Source: Burkholderia ambifaria (GTDB lineage Bacteria > Pseudomonadota > Gammaproteobacteria > Burkholderiales > Burkholderiaceae). Taken from it: 64,000 nt of DNA. The stretch spans positions 15,627 through 79,626 of the forward strand of contig NZ_LKPJ01000012.1 of the NCBI RefSeq assembly GCF_001443045.1. The letters run 5' to 3'. Positions 1 through 9,060 of this stretch are shown here, in pieces. Position 1 is the first letter of the stretch, and each line of letters starts with the position of its first letter. A program made the translations under genes and the position numbers. The notes beneath the pieces are model-generated. The model worked only from the letters and a program-made list of their open reading frames with translations, did no database searches and had not been told where the DNA came from.

Positions 1-504
1 ATTGATCGTGCTCGAGGCCGGCACCGTCTTGAGAAAATCGACGAGCGTCACGCCGTTTGAGTCTGCAGTCAGGATAACTGACGATAATCCGATATCCGTT
101 CCAGCCGAGATGCCAGCCGTGCTATGACACGAGGGCACGTACTTCTGGAACGACACGAGGGTTTCGTACAGGTTGTCCTCCAGAATGTCTTCGGGAGAAT
201 TGAAATCGGTGCCGCTGGTCACCACCGAATATTGTCCGGTGACTTTCGATTGCAGTACGACAGTGATGTTGGCCGCATAGCCATCCGAATCGGCGTCCCG
301 AAGCACGGCCGGCCCCCAGACGATACTGAACTGCTTGTTCTGGGTCATCCTGGAATAGCTCAGGCCATTCCTGATGTTCTGACTGACCTGTGCTGCAGTC
401 GGATTCTGGATTTCCTTTCCCGACGTATAGTCGGTGGCCGAATAGTTGACGATGTAGGCTAACGTGAGATTGGTCTGCGCTTGCTCGAGACTGGCATTCG
501 ACAT
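1..504 (-). CDS. Lipase class 3-like protein, C-terminus cut by window edge
   Basis: The first 168 codons of a leftward gene are visible, and the frame stays open to base 1. The ATG at 504 has a GGAGAGGA Shine-Dalgarno about seven bases upstream. The N-terminus has no signal peptide. A stretch near residues 60-105 (IVWGPAVL, then a Y-A-A-N-I-T-V-V-L strand, then VVTSGTDF) resembles the N-terminal lead-in of alpha/beta-hydrolase lipases of the class 3 family, where the strand before the GTD-type motif is conserved. The catalytic GxSxG serine would lie beyond the window, so enzymatic competence cannot be judged. It begins 48 bp after the preceding large gene and is probably the third member of one operon. 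The family assignment is inference from pattern. Confidence 0.6.
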   Translation of the reverse strand, partial: MSNASLEQAQTNLTLAYIVNYSATDYTSGKEIQNPTAAQVSQNIRNGLSYSRMTQNKQFSIVWGPAVLRDADSDGYAANITVVLQSKVTGQYSVVTSGTDFNSPEDILEDNLYETLVSFQKYVPSCHSTAGISAGTDIGLSSVILTADSNGVTLVDFLKTVPASSTIN

Positions 505-552
505 GATCGATCCTCTCCAGATGAATTGAAAATTCCACTTCCCGTGCGGCAA

Positions 553-3500
553 TTACGCCGGTGGTGCCGGCGGCATCCAGTGGCTGATCGACGGCTCCGG
601 CCTCCCGTTCGCAGCGTGGATCAGCTCGTAATTGAGGGCATACACGTTTCGGTCCAGGCTCACGGTGAGCCTGCCCGATGCGACGCCTTGCGTCGACACC
701 AGCAGATCGCCCTTCGGTGTGTAGATATCCAGGTAGTAGTCGTCCGGCGAGCTACCGTCGCCGGTATAGGACAGCACGTAGACATAGCCCTTGGCCTCCA
801 CGTCGAGGTCGAGGTACGCCGACTGCCCGCGACCTGGCACCGTGAGCGGCAGTGTCGAAGAGGCCTTGTTCTGGAAGTACTTGACCGGGTTGCCGTGGAT
901 GTCGAACGCTTGCACTCGTGCGTTGTCCGCCTCGAGTACCATCACGACCCCGTCCAGGCCGATCGCGATCGCCACCGGCCCCGATACCAGGCCATCCCGC
1001 TTGCCCTTGCCGGAAAGCAAGCACGCGTCGGGTGCCTCTTCATCGGTAACGGGCGCGCTCGGCAGTTCGCATCGAAGCAGCTTGCTTCGCGCGGTGCTGA
1101 TGGCGAACACGTAACCTTGCGGATGCAGGACGAAGTCGTCCAGCGGGATACCCGACGGGAACCGGCCATAGCTTTGCCCCGTCCCGGAATGGATGGGGGC
1201 GCATTTCGACCCGTCGTCATAGCTCAACGTGACCTTGCGAAGATGAACGTACGACGGTGCGCCCTGCTGGCTGTTGGCCGCAACCGGATAGCTGTCGAGG
1301 AAGAGGTTCCGTGCGGAGCCGTCCGACTTGCTCATCAGGTCGTAGCAGATACCCGATTTTTCGTTATAGCCGACGTCGAGCGGCTGGTAGGCCTGCTCCG
1401 GAGGCACGAGAAGCGACACGTTCTGAACCGTGTACATCGGGTCGACCGATCTGGCGTTGGTCGAGAGGTTCTCCGGAATGTTCAGGTTGGAGGCCTGCCA
1501 CCCGTAGCCGATCGACGCGGGCCCCTGCGCCAGGGTGATGCTCGTCAGGCTGATGAGATCCGAACCTGACGTCCGCAGTGTGGCCGTCGGGGGCGGCGCC
1601 CCTCTGTCCCATGCGTGCGCGCCGCCCTCGTAGACCAGTTTCTCGAGATGCTCATAGACCGAGCCCGTGGTGAGCGGAGGCGCGTTGTTCTTGATCTCGA
1701 GGTCCGGAATCACGAGCGTGCTGCCGTTCGTGCCCAGTGCGGCTGTCCATTCGGTCACTCCCTTCCCGGCGACCCATCCATTGTCGGCATAGAAGATCGC
1801 GGTGACCTTCAGCTTTCCACCGCCCGGGACGCCCTTGAAGCTGAGCGGAATGGGATCGCTGTTGGTCCCTTCCGGCAGCGAAAACGTCTTTGAAGGGACC
1901 GTCACCTGACTGTCGTAGGTGACGGTGACCACGTAGTGCGTGGCTTGCATCGGGAAGTAATGAAACTGCGAGTCCGGGACGAGGGTGATGTCCAGATCGA
2001 TCGTCCTCGTCACGGTCGAGGTGTAAACCGGTGCCGCCTCCAGCACCTCGATCATCGTCTGTCCGATCTCCGCCGCGGTGACGACTGCGTTGGTGGCTTC
2101 CAGTGCGATGTCAACGAAGGGGATCGCTTCCTCGAGCGCCCCTTGTGCGATAAATTCCAGCAACAACGCCTTCAGGCCCGTCTTCCATAGCAGGGGCGCG
2201 ATGATATTGGCCAGCTTGAGGAGCACCTCCTTGATTCCGCCGGTCAGGGCATAGTCGATGAGTGCTGCGTCGATCGTTGCCAGGACGCCTAGAATGCCGA
2301 CATAGAGCTTGTTGTCCTTCAGGAGGCTGGTGACGAATTCGGTATTCATGACAGCCGCGCCCGCGACGAGGGCGACAACCGGAATCGCATGCTCGAACGT
2401 CGCCGTCATGAAGATGCCGAGGAGGCAGATGTGCCTGTCGGTATGCCCGGGACCAAAAACGCCGAGCCCCGCGAGATGGACGTTCACCGCGCTGGCCGCT
2501 GCCGGAACGGGGAACGTCAGTGTCATGTCCGTGACGTCGATCGGGATGCCGGCGATCTCGTCAATGGGCCCGACCCGATCGAGGTACTTCGTCGTGGAGG
2601 TGCCGTTGAAAAGGCCGGGAACCCAGGACGCCGGCCATGAATCCGGCGGCGCGACGGGGGCGCCGCCGGCATCCAGGAATTCGATGTATGCCCCGAGGTG
2701 CCTGAGCCACTGGTTCTCCACCGTCACCGACATGTTGCTACCGTCGTAGCTCACGCTGGCGGGATCGACCACGACACCGAGGCCTGGCGTCAGGTTCTTC
2801 AATTGCCACTGCGAGTCCTGGTCGCGCTGCCGCGTGCGCCGCTGCAGCGCATGGGCGCCCGCCGCCCCCTGATATTCGCTCGACACGACGCCATCGAGCA
2901 CTTTCCACAGCGAGCCGCGCAGGTACTCGTCCTGTCTCGACAGCAGGATCGCGATGGGCAGGGTGCCCGACACCGCCAGATTCACCCCCCTCTCGAGCTT
3001 TGCCGTGTAGAGCGGCTTGTTGCCGTCGTACACCTGCTCGTTGTTCCAGTCGAGGAGCGGCACCTTTTTTTGCCAATCGTCGCCGGCGTTCAGGATCGCA
3101 TCCGCCAGGGTGCCGCCATCACGCTGGATCGCGGCCTTGATGCAGTTCTCCTTGATGTAGGCAGGAATGGCGCCGCCGTTGTCGCTGCTCAGGTTCAAGA
3201 GGCTCGGGTGGTGGAAGAGCACGGCGACCGCTGCCTCCATCGCGTCGCTGTAACTGTCCACGTGATCCGGAAAGTCCGAGTCCAGCATCAGGGGCTTGAG
3301 ATCGTCCGACGTGACGCCGTACCGCGCGAGCTTGAAGCGAGTCGCGGCCAGCACGTCCTTGCCGCGCGTCTTCATCGCTTCGCGCGCGGCTGCCCTTCCG
3401 GCCTTGGGGACGTGCAGGTACATGGCAATGGTCTTGCCGGGCGCGTCGTCGCGCGTCCCCGTGGAAACCGTGATCAGTGCCGGCCGGTTCGAGGGAACGG

Positions 3501-3729
3501 GGAGATCCTCGATGTAATGCGTGACGTGCGCCTGCGGGAGCAACTTCAGGAACGGCGTGTCCTGACTTGCCCGGGCGCGGGTCTCCGGCGTGTGACGTTT
3601 GAGCTGATACTTCCGCAGGTTCGCGTGCAGGAGCACGTCGTCCGGGTTTCGGCAATGCGCCAGGTTGAAATGCAGCGTGCGCGTCTCGGTGGGGCCGGGC
3701 AGTGTATCCGCATGCGGGTTGGGCGACAT
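553..3729 (-). CDS. Large unknown protein with central hydrophobic block and C-terminal propeller-like region
   Basis: A 1058-residue protein I do not recognise. I chose the ATG at 3729 because AGGAGA sits six bases upstream; an in-frame ATG at 3747 has only a weak site. There is no signal peptide. Residues about 430-560 form a hydrophobic, helix-prone block with several Gly/Ala-rich stretches that could be membrane-inserting. The middle (about 565-700) reads as beta-sandwich-like. Residues about 865-1050 contain repeated strands of the type PVAIAIGLDGVVMVLE and NARVQAFDIHGNPVKYF, which look like NHL/six-bladed propeller units. It lies 83 bp after the pentapeptide-repeat gene and 48 bp before the lipase-like gene on the same strand, suggesting co-transcription. 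Function unknown; a secreted or delivered complex is one possibility. Confidence 0.8.
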   Translation of the reverse strand: MSPNPHADTLPGPTETRTLHFNLAHCRNPDDVLLHANLRKYQLKRHTPETRARASQDTPFLKLLPQAHVTHYIEDLPVPSNRPALITVSTGTRDDAPGKTIAMYLHVPKAGRAAAREAMKTRGKDVLAATRFKLARYGVTSDDLKPLMLDSDFPDHVDSYSDAMEAAVAVLFHHPSLLNLSSDNGGAIPAYIKENCIKAAIQRDGGTLADAILNAGDDWQKKVPLLDWNNEQVYDGNKPLYTAKLERGVNLAVSGTLPIAILLSRQDEYLRGSLWKVLDGVVSSEYQGAAGAHALQRRTRQRDQDSQWQLKNLTPGLGVVVDPASVSYDGSNMSVTVENQWLRHLGAYIEFLDAGGAPVAPPDSWPASWVPGLFNGTSTTKYLDRVGPIDEIAGIPIDVTDMTLTFPVPAAASAVNVHLAGLGVFGPGHTDRHICLLGIFMTATFEHAIPVVALVAGAAVMNTEFVTSLLKDNKLYVGILGVLATIDAALIDYALTGGIKEVLLKLANIIAPLLWKTGLKALLLEFIAQGALEEAIPFVDIALEATNAVVTAAEIGQTMIEVLEAAPVYTSTVTRTIDLDITLVPDSQFHYFPMQATHYVVTVTYDSQVTVPSKTFSLPEGTNSDPIPLSFKGVPGGGKLKVTAIFYADNGWVAGKGVTEWTAALGTNGSTLVIPDLEIKNNAPPLTTGSVYEHLEKLVYEGGAHAWDRGAPPPTATLRTSGSDLISLTSITLAQGPASIGYGWQASNLNIPENLSTNARSVDPMYTVQNVSLLVPPEQAYQPLDVGYNEKSGICYDLMSKSDGSARNLFLDSYPVAANSQQGAPSYVHLRKVTLSYDDGSKCAPIHSGTGQSYGRFPSGIPLDDFVLHPQGYVFAISTARSKLLRCELPSAPVTDEEAPDACLLSGKGKRDGLVSGPVAIAIGLDGVVMVLEADNARVQAFDIHGNPVKYFQNKASSTLPLTVPGRGQSAYLDLDVEAKGYVYVLSYTGDGSSPDDYYLDIYTPKGDLLVSTQGVASGRLTVSLDRNVYALNYELIHAANGRPEPSISHWMPPAPPA

Positions 3730-3812
3730 GGCATTCTCCTGGTTCATCGTTCTTTTCTTGCGAATAACCGTGCTCGACGAGAGCGTCTCCGCCGGGTTGG
3801 GCGTCTTTGCTA

Positions 3813-5627
3813 TCAAGCGTTGTCGCCGTAATGCCATTCGGTCATGGGCGCGCCGTCGGCGTTCCACATCGTGCCGGTGCAGGGCCCTGTCTGGCCGCTC
3901 GGGCACGTCGCCCCATCCGTGTCCGTCGACGTCAGCGTGGCCCCGTAACTGATTGGGCGGCCATCCTCCCGCCCGCCCTGGACCGTCAACGTGCCGCTGG
4001 CCGTGCTAACGGCCGCTCCCGCGAAATTCACCCCACGCGCGCTCGTGGATGAAAAAATGGCGCCCTGAAGACACGCCTTCGCAAACGAATTCGCGCGCTG
4101 CTGATTCCCCGTAGACAGATCGGTGCCGGTGAAATTGGCGTTGACCAGGCATGCCCCGTCGAATGTGACACCTACCGCGTTCTTCTCGCGAAGGCTCGAG
4201 AAGTCAGCCGCGACGAGGTACGCACCGGTGAAATCCGCGAGCATGATGTTTGCGCCGGCCAGCGTCGCGCCGTTTCCGTACAAGTAGCAATATGGCATCT
4301 GGGCATACGACATATCCGCGTTGCTGAACGTGGCATTCATCAGGTTCGCACCGGTCAGGTTGCAGCGGTGCGTGCCGTCCGGCGTCGAAAAGGTTGCGTT
4401 GTCGAACTTGGCATCCTCCAGGTTCGCGTTCACCAGCGTGGCGCCCCCAAGCTGGGCGAAGGACAGGTCCGCGTAGCGCATGCTCAGGGGGCTCGCGATC
4501 GAGAATTGCAGGCCGGTCAGGACGGCATACTGGGCGATCAGTCCATCGAGTTGCCCATCGGAAATCGAACTTCCGGGCTTGTCGGGATCGGGCCTCATGA
4601 ACGAGGCGCCGTCCATCTGCGCGTAGCTCCAGTCGTAGATGTCGTCGTGTTCTTCGTCGAACGAGTGCGTGAGGACCTTGTTCACGCGGGCATTCGTGAA
4701 AACGGTCCGGTTATCGGGCGACCGGGTGATGCGGATGGGTCTGGTGGGATCCTTGAGTGTCGCCAGGGACAGGTCGGCGCCGGTCAGGTCAGCACCTTGG
4801 AGGTTGCAATTATCGAGGACGGCATCCGCGAAATTGCACCCTTTCAGGCTGGCGCCGCTTAGATCGACGTCCTTCAGCGACGCGTTGCGAAAGTTTGCGG
4901 AATCCAGCACGCGGCCGGCGAGGGTGCTGCCATCCAGCACAGTGCCCGAGAAATTCGAGATGCCCGAGAACGTGACATTGCTCAGATTGCAGTTCGTCAA
5001 CCGAACGTCAGAAAAATCTGCATTCCTAAGAAACAGATACCAGAAATCGACATTATCGTGCGAGTGCTTGTAGAGGCCCGATTCACCCGGGAGGTTCTGG
5101 TATGCAGTGATGGCCTGGGATGTGTTGGCTCCCAACACGGCCATCGTCGGATCCTGCCAATTGACCACGTTATCCAGGCTGTCCATCGACAGTACGCCGC
5201 CAATCGACCCGTTCTCGATGAATTCCATCCAGATGGCATTCTTTGCCGGCGGGATGCCGTACGGGTCCTGGCTCGCCAGCGCGAGCGTCGGAGGCGTGTC
5301 CGGCGAGGTGAGCGCAGTATTGGCGGAGCCGTTGTGGGTAACGTCCCACAGTGTGCCGTCACAAGCCAGCCACTTCCCGTCGAGCATCGATTGAACCTGG
5401 AGCGAGTTGTGGGTGCCGTTGTTGAAAGGCGGGTTGGGGGTGAACGTATCCCCCAGATAGAAAGCGAACACGGCCGCCTTTCTGATGCCATCTTCATCGA
5501 TTTGCTGACACATCAGCGAATCACCGTTGCGGCGCACGATCCAATAGTAGGTGAACCCCAGGATGGTGATGGTCTGATAGAGGCTGTAGCAGCCGATGTA
5601 CTTTTTCACGGAGTTCGGGTCGACCAT
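3813..5627 (-). CDS. Pentapeptide-repeat protein with novel N-terminal domain
   Basis: A 604-residue protein. The ATG at 5627 has GAGGAA seven to eight bases upstream. Residues 1-195 form a non-repetitive domain rich in aromatic residues that I do not recognise. From about residue 197 to 540 the protein is dominated by A(D/N)LXX-type pentapeptides (for example NADFSDVRLTNCNLSNVTF), which fold as a right-handed quadrilateral beta-helix. A non-repeat insertion (about residues 292-355) splits the helix in two. Pentapeptide proteins include DNA mimics such as MfpA/Qnr and many of unknown function; nothing here identifies a gyrase-protecting role. It is the first gene of the apparent three-gene operon and follows a long AT-rich upstream region. 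Confidence 0.85.
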   Translation of the reverse strand: MVDPNSVKKYIGCYSLYQTITILGFTYYWIVRRNGDSLMCQQIDEDGIRKAAVFAFYLGDTFTPNPPFNNGTHNSLQVQSMLDGKWLACDGTLWDVTHNGSANTALTSPDTPPTLALASQDPYGIPPAKNAIWMEFIENGSIGGVLSMDSLDNVVNWQDPTMAVLGANTSQAITAYQNLPGESGLYKHSHDNVDFWYLFLRNADFSDVRLTNCNLSNVTFSGISNFSGTVLDGSTLAGRVLDSANFRNASLKDVDLSGASLKGCNFADAVLDNCNLQGADLTGADLSLATLKDPTRPIRITRSPDNRTVFTNARVNKVLTHSFDEEHDDIYDWSYAQMDGASFMRPDPDKPGSSISDGQLDGLIAQYAVLTGLQFSIASPLSMRYADLSFAQLGGATLVNANLEDAKFDNATFSTPDGTHRCNLTGANLMNATFSNADMSYAQMPYCYLYGNGATLAGANIMLADFTGAYLVAADFSSLREKNAVGVTFDGACLVNANFTGTDLSTGNQQRANSFAKACLQGAIFSSTSARGVNFAGAAVSTASGTLTVQGGREDGRPISYGATLTSTDTDGATCPSGQTGPCTGTMWNADGAPMTEWHYGDNA

Positions 5628-6250
5628 CTCGGTTTCCTCGTCTGATTTGCCACATGCAGTCAGATCCAGCGTCGCGATTTCCACGCCGCTAGCGAAAAAT
5701 CCATGATCCAGCATCACGCATGACGAACCGGCCATCTGGTTTTTGACGACGGGGCCTGAAACGCTGCGTAAGCCACATAACCGGGAGAAGTACGCGGCGA
5801 AAACCGTCTCCGTTTGCAATGTTATTCAGGTGGAGCGCATACCGGCATCCTCTTCCTGTTTTATTTTCGCGTTCTTTTTCCGGTCACAACAGTAGACCAC
5901 CGGGATTTAATCGTCACCTGTATTCTTTGACAGGAGGCACCAATTCAATCAATCTCGCTATCACGAAAATTGAACAATCCGCTCGATCGTTTTATCGGCA
6001 TAAAAATCACTGCATTTCGTAATGAATTGGCTCACCCTATAATTCCTCGTTTATCGAAAACGATTTCAGGCGATGCTCTTCGGTTTCAGAGGATGCGTTA
6101 CGAGAAAGGGGGCGGAGATAGTAAATCTTCCTTATCGCAATAGTGTGACTGCGATACCAAGCTCAGATCGGCAGATCGCGTTGAGCAGTGCAGTCGACCG
6201 GCGTCCGCCTCGTGCAGGTGAGGGGGGCTACCTTCTGTTCCGACCGCCTT
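5628..6250. promoter_or_regulatory. AT-rich intergenic region upstream of the three-gene operon
   Basis: About 620 bp without a convincing gene. Bases 5820-6080 are conspicuously AT-richer than both flanks (several A/T runs and short TTTT/AAAA tracts). This is the only plausible promoter region for the leftward pentapeptide-repeat operon, and its composition would suit silencing by H-NS-like proteins. The open frames here have no ribosome-binding sites and no family resemblance. Promoter role is inferred from position. Confidence 0.4.
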
Positions 6251-6565
6251 TTACGCGTCTTTCAGCCAGGGCATTTCCACGGGTGACACGACCAGTTGCC
6301 GGAATTCGCGTTTCAGATCGAAGATGAATCCGACCAGAATCATCGACTCGGCGTAAGGAATCGGAAAGACATGCGGATTTTCCGGAGTGCGCAGGGGACG
6401 CTCGGGCGTGTCCGCTGCCGCCGCGGCGTTCTCGCGAACGCTTTCCAGTTCGTCGGCCATGGCCGGGTCACCGACTTTCAGCACGCGGCTACGCAGGTCG
6501 CTGAAGGGCTCGATGCGCGCAGCGTCTTCGTGGTATTCGGGCACTTCATAAACGAACCAGGACAT
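6251..6565 (-). CDS. Hypothetical protein, 104 aa
   Basis: A 104-residue soluble acidic protein. The ATG at 6565 is preceded by GGGAGAC four bases upstream, and codon use is GC-rich at third positions like its neighbours. It has no signal peptide, membrane segment or cysteine. I do not recognise the family. It is monocistronic, 75 bp after the VapC-like gene in the direction of transcription, so read-through from the toxin-antitoxin pair is possible. Confidence 0.65.
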   Translation of the reverse strand: MSWFVYEVPEYHEDAARIEPFSDLRSRVLKVGDPAMADELESVRENAAAAADTPERPLRTPENPHVFPIPYAESMILVGFIFDLKREFRQLVVSPVEMPWLKDA

Positions 6566-6639
6566 TTTTGTCTCCCATGAGAAGGGGCGCTATTCTAACG
6601 CTGCTACGGAACGTGAGTTGGAATAGGCACTGACTTCGC

Positions 6640-7023
6640 TCAATGCAGATCAGGCGATAAGTAGAGAACCCCGAATTGTTCCGCCAACTGCGCGAGCCGC
6701 CGATCGCGCGTCCAAAGCCAGGTGCTCGGGGTCAACAGCACCGACGCCAGCAGCGTGCAATCCACCGCGCCGCATCCGCGTCCATACAGCCGTTCCCGCT
6801 CGATCCAGTCCGCTACTTCGCTTGGCGTCGCGAGGCGCGTTTGGCGCAATAGCGCGAGATCTCCCAGCGTTCGGGCCCGCGGTTCGGGCGGCGTCCCGCA
6901 CGTCAGTTCGAGCAGCACGAGTGGATGCGTCAAGACGTCATCGAGGCGCAGCAACTGGATAAGCGCTGGTAGCGGCCGCCGGAAGTGCTCGGCCCAGACG
7001 GACGTGTCGACCAGAACGCTCAT
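6640..7023 (-). CDS. vapC: PIN-domain ribonuclease toxin, VapC family
   Basis: A 127-residue PIN-domain protein. The acidic quartet expected for Mg-dependent RNA cleavage is visible: D6 in LVDTSVW, E39 in VLLELTC, D88 in GAVDC and D107 in TRDRRL. Length is typical of VapC toxins, which cleave tRNA or rRNA loops and arrest growth. The start overlaps the antitoxin stop by four bases (ATGA), the usual arrangement for co-expression. All catalytic acids are present, so it should be active; its RNA target cannot be read from sequence. Confidence 0.88.
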   Translation of the reverse strand: MSVLVDTSVWAEHFRRPLPALIQLLRLDDVLTHPLVLLELTCGTPPEPRARTLGDLALLRQTRLATPSEVADWIERERLYGRGCGAVDCTLLASVLLTPSTWLWTRDRRLAQLAEQFGVLYLSPDLH

Positions 7024-7226
7024 CGGGCAGCCGCCTCCGGGTTGCGGCGCGGCACATCCGGCATGTCGGGCGCGTGACCGCCAAGCGCGGCAAGGCGTTG
7101 GCCGGCCCGGACACGCACGAACGTTTCCAGTGCGGCCCGGAACAGGTCTGCCGGCGGCATGCCAGGCTCGGCGAGTTCGAGTGCGCGTGCATAGAGAGTG
7201 TCGTCGACGGTGACGGTGGTACGCAT
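7020..7226 (-). CDS. vapB: Ribbon-helix-helix antitoxin, VapB family
   Basis: A 68-residue protein starting with MRTTVTVDD, the beta-strand of a ribbon-helix-helix DNA-binding domain, followed by two helices and a flexible Pro/Arg-rich tail that would occupy the toxin active site. The ATG at 7226 is set by AAAGGAG five bases upstream. It is expected to neutralise the downstream PIN toxin and repress its own promoter through the inverted repeat found immediately upstream. Translationally coupled to the toxin by ATGA overlap. Confidence 0.82.
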   Translation of the reverse strand: MRTTVTVDDTLYARALELAEPGMPPADLFRAALETFVRVRAGQRLAALGGHAPDMPDVPRRNPEAAAR

Positions 7227-7236
7227 GATGGCTCCT

Positions 7237-7256
7237 TTGATGCGATTACGCATCAA
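7237..7256. promoter_or_regulatory. Perfect palindrome, likely vapBC autoregulatory operator
   Basis: TTGATGCG-ATTA-CGCATCAA is a perfect 8-bp inverted repeat that starts 11 bases upstream of the antitoxin ATG. A further half-site GCATCAA lies at 7262-7268. Ribbon-helix-helix antitoxins bind such short repeats as dimers of dimers, so this is the natural operator for the pair. The binding partner is inferred. Confidence 0.6.
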
Positions 7257-7656
7257 TTTTAGCATCAATTCGAAAGCGGTCCAGTCGTTGATAGGGTTGG
7301 CGAAATTCGTCACGGCGTTGCCGGTGCTGGCATGGGCAGCGGACTCGATCTGCATGGTCAATACGTTGCGCACCATCCAGGCTCGAGCGGCTTTCCCGCA
7401 CACCAAGGCAGCCGCGAGAGTGTCGTCGAGCTTGTCGCGCGACCAAGGTAATTGTGCAACGGGCTGCTGCACAAATTCCGGCCGCGGAAAGCGGTCGCGC
7501 CCAAAGGCAAATTATCTCGACGCAGCCGGTAACTGGCATGCGCGGCTGGCGCGAAGCTCAATTTCGGCACCGACCCCATTTTTGTGATAATAGTTATTAT
7601 GTAAAATTGTGTTCGTACTCCGGCATACACAGTCTCCGCGGCAACACCCGCACCAT
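7257..7656. other. Intergenic region with AT-rich palindrome
   Basis: About 400 bp between the vapBC operator and the end of the MmgE/PrpD gene, with no supported gene. Bases 7570-7615 are AT-rich and contain the perfect palindrome ATAATA-GT-TATTAT at 7587-7600, which could be part of a promoter or an operator for leftward transcription. The leftward open frame continuous with vapB through this region has no ribosome-binding site of its own. Confidence 0.35.
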
Positions 7657-9060
7657 TCAACACATCGTCGCTCCATCTCCACGACCTCCCGCATCCCCCA
7701 CAAGCAGCTCATTCAACACGCGCGCGTCCACTTGCCGCTCCAGCGCCAGGCACGTGTCGCTCAACGCTTCGACCCGTGCTCGCTCGAGCGTCATACCCGC
7801 CAGCGCACGAAACTTCGCCAACAGTGCTGCATCGGACAGCGGATTGCGCGGGTCGCCGAGCGCGATCGGCACGTGACACGATTCCCACCGTCCGTCCGCG
7901 CGATACAGGATCACCGTCGGCTCGTCGAGATCGCGTAACGCCGGATCGATCTCGATCGCGATGCGCGCAAGCAGCGCCGTGATGCGCGAATCGGTGCGCC
8001 TGTCATCCCGATAAACACCGATCCCCGTGTCGCCGTACGCAAAGGCCGCCGCAACGGCGTACGGCAGGCTCATCTGCGCCGACGACAGCGTCGACAGGTC
8101 GCGGCCGCCGCACATCCGGGCAACGAACGCACTCGCCCGCACGATCACCCGTTCGATTTCATCGGCCTCGAACGTGCGGCCGTCCGCAAGCTGCAGCGCC
8201 GCGTCGACCGCCGCATGCGCGCTGCGGCACGACGCGTGCGGCTTGATCGAGCAGCGCATCATCTTCCAGTGCGCACCGAGGCCGTCGGTCAATGCGTCGG
8301 GCGCATGCGATTGAGCGGCGAACGTGTTGAAGAAACCGCCCCATACATCGTCGAATACTCTTGCCGGGCCGCTTACGCCTTCGCGTGCCAGCAGCGCCGC
8401 GAGCACGCCGCCTTCCGCCGCACGCCCGGCATGCAGCCGCTTCGTCTGCGATCCGTCGTGGATGAATCCCCACAGGCCACCAGAGAAACTCGCCGCATGG
8501 CCGAGCGCGTCGCGCGTGCGCGCGGCATCGAGTCCGAGCACGCGTGCGCTTGCCGCTGCCGCGCCGAACACGCCGCAACTGAGCGTCGAGTGCCAGCCCG
8601 CACCGTTGTGGGTCGAGTAGCCGCCGGCCGCTTCCAGCACGCGCCGGCCGACGTCGTAGCCGAGTGCGATCGCCGCCACGCACTCCCGACCTGTCACAGG
8701 ACGGTCCGTGCACGACAGCGCGGCGAGCACGGCCGGCAGTACGACCGCGCCCGAATGATCGCAACCGCCGGCATCGTCGAGCTCGAGCGCGTGCGCGGCG
8801 ATCCCGTTGACGAACGCCGCGTCGCGTGCCCCTGCCCTGCACCGCGTGCCCCACAGCGACGCGCCGCCGCGCGCGACGGCACCGGTCAGCGCGCGTGCGC
8901 TGCGCGTCTCGACGGCCGACGTGCCAGCCAGTGCGGCACCGAACGTATCGAGCACGTGCCGCGTGGTTTTCGCGACGACATCGTCAGGCACCGCGGCAGC
9001 GGGCGTCTGCGCGACGAACGTCGCGAGCCGCGTGGCGCGCGTTTCGCTATCCATCGTCAT
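7657..9060 (-). CDS. MmgE/PrpD family protein (dehydratase/epimerase fold)
   Basis: A 467-residue MmgE/PrpD-family protein. The N-terminal helical domain carries the family pattern TRHVLDTFGAALAG, and HALELDD plus the central Gly/His-rich GWHSTLSCGVFGAAAA region match the family. Known members are 2-methylcitrate dehydratase, cis-aconitate decarboxylase and iminodisuccinate epimerase, so all act on polycarboxylates near a C-H acid centre. The start at 9060 overlaps the upstream deacetylase-like stop by four bases. As the last gene of an operon with an argininosuccinate-lyase-family enzyme and an amino acid importer, an epimerase or isomerase acting on an N-linked dicarboxylate is more likely than methylcitrate dehydration; no prp genes are nearby. 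Confidence 0.85.
   Translation of the reverse strand: MTMDSETRATRLATFVAQTPAAAVPDDVVAKTTRHVLDTFGAALAGTSAVETRSARALTGAVARGGASLWGTRCRAGARDAAFVNGIAAHALELDDAGGCDHSGAVVLPAVLAALSCTDRPVTGRECVAAIALGYDVGRRVLEAAGGYSTHNGAGWHSTLSCGVFGAAAASARVLGLDAARTRDALGHAASFSGGLWGFIHDGSQTKRLHAGRAAEGGVLAALLAREGVSGPARVFDDVWGGFFNTFAAQSHAPDALTDGLGAHWKMMRCSIKPHASCRSAHAAVDAALQLADGRTFEADEIERVIVRASAFVARMCGGRDLSTLSSAQMSLPYAVAAAFAYGDTGIGVYRDDRRTDSRITALLARIAIEIDPALRDLDEPTVILYRADGRWESCHVPIALGDPRNPLSDAALLAKFRALAGMTLERARVEALSDTCLALERQVDARVLNELLVGDAGGRGDGATMC

Noticed and set aside
7300..7472. Leftward in-frame extension of vapB that could be a degenerate transposase fragment.
   Set aside because: The ribosome-binding site clearly supports the start at 7226 and the extension has no convincing transposase motif.
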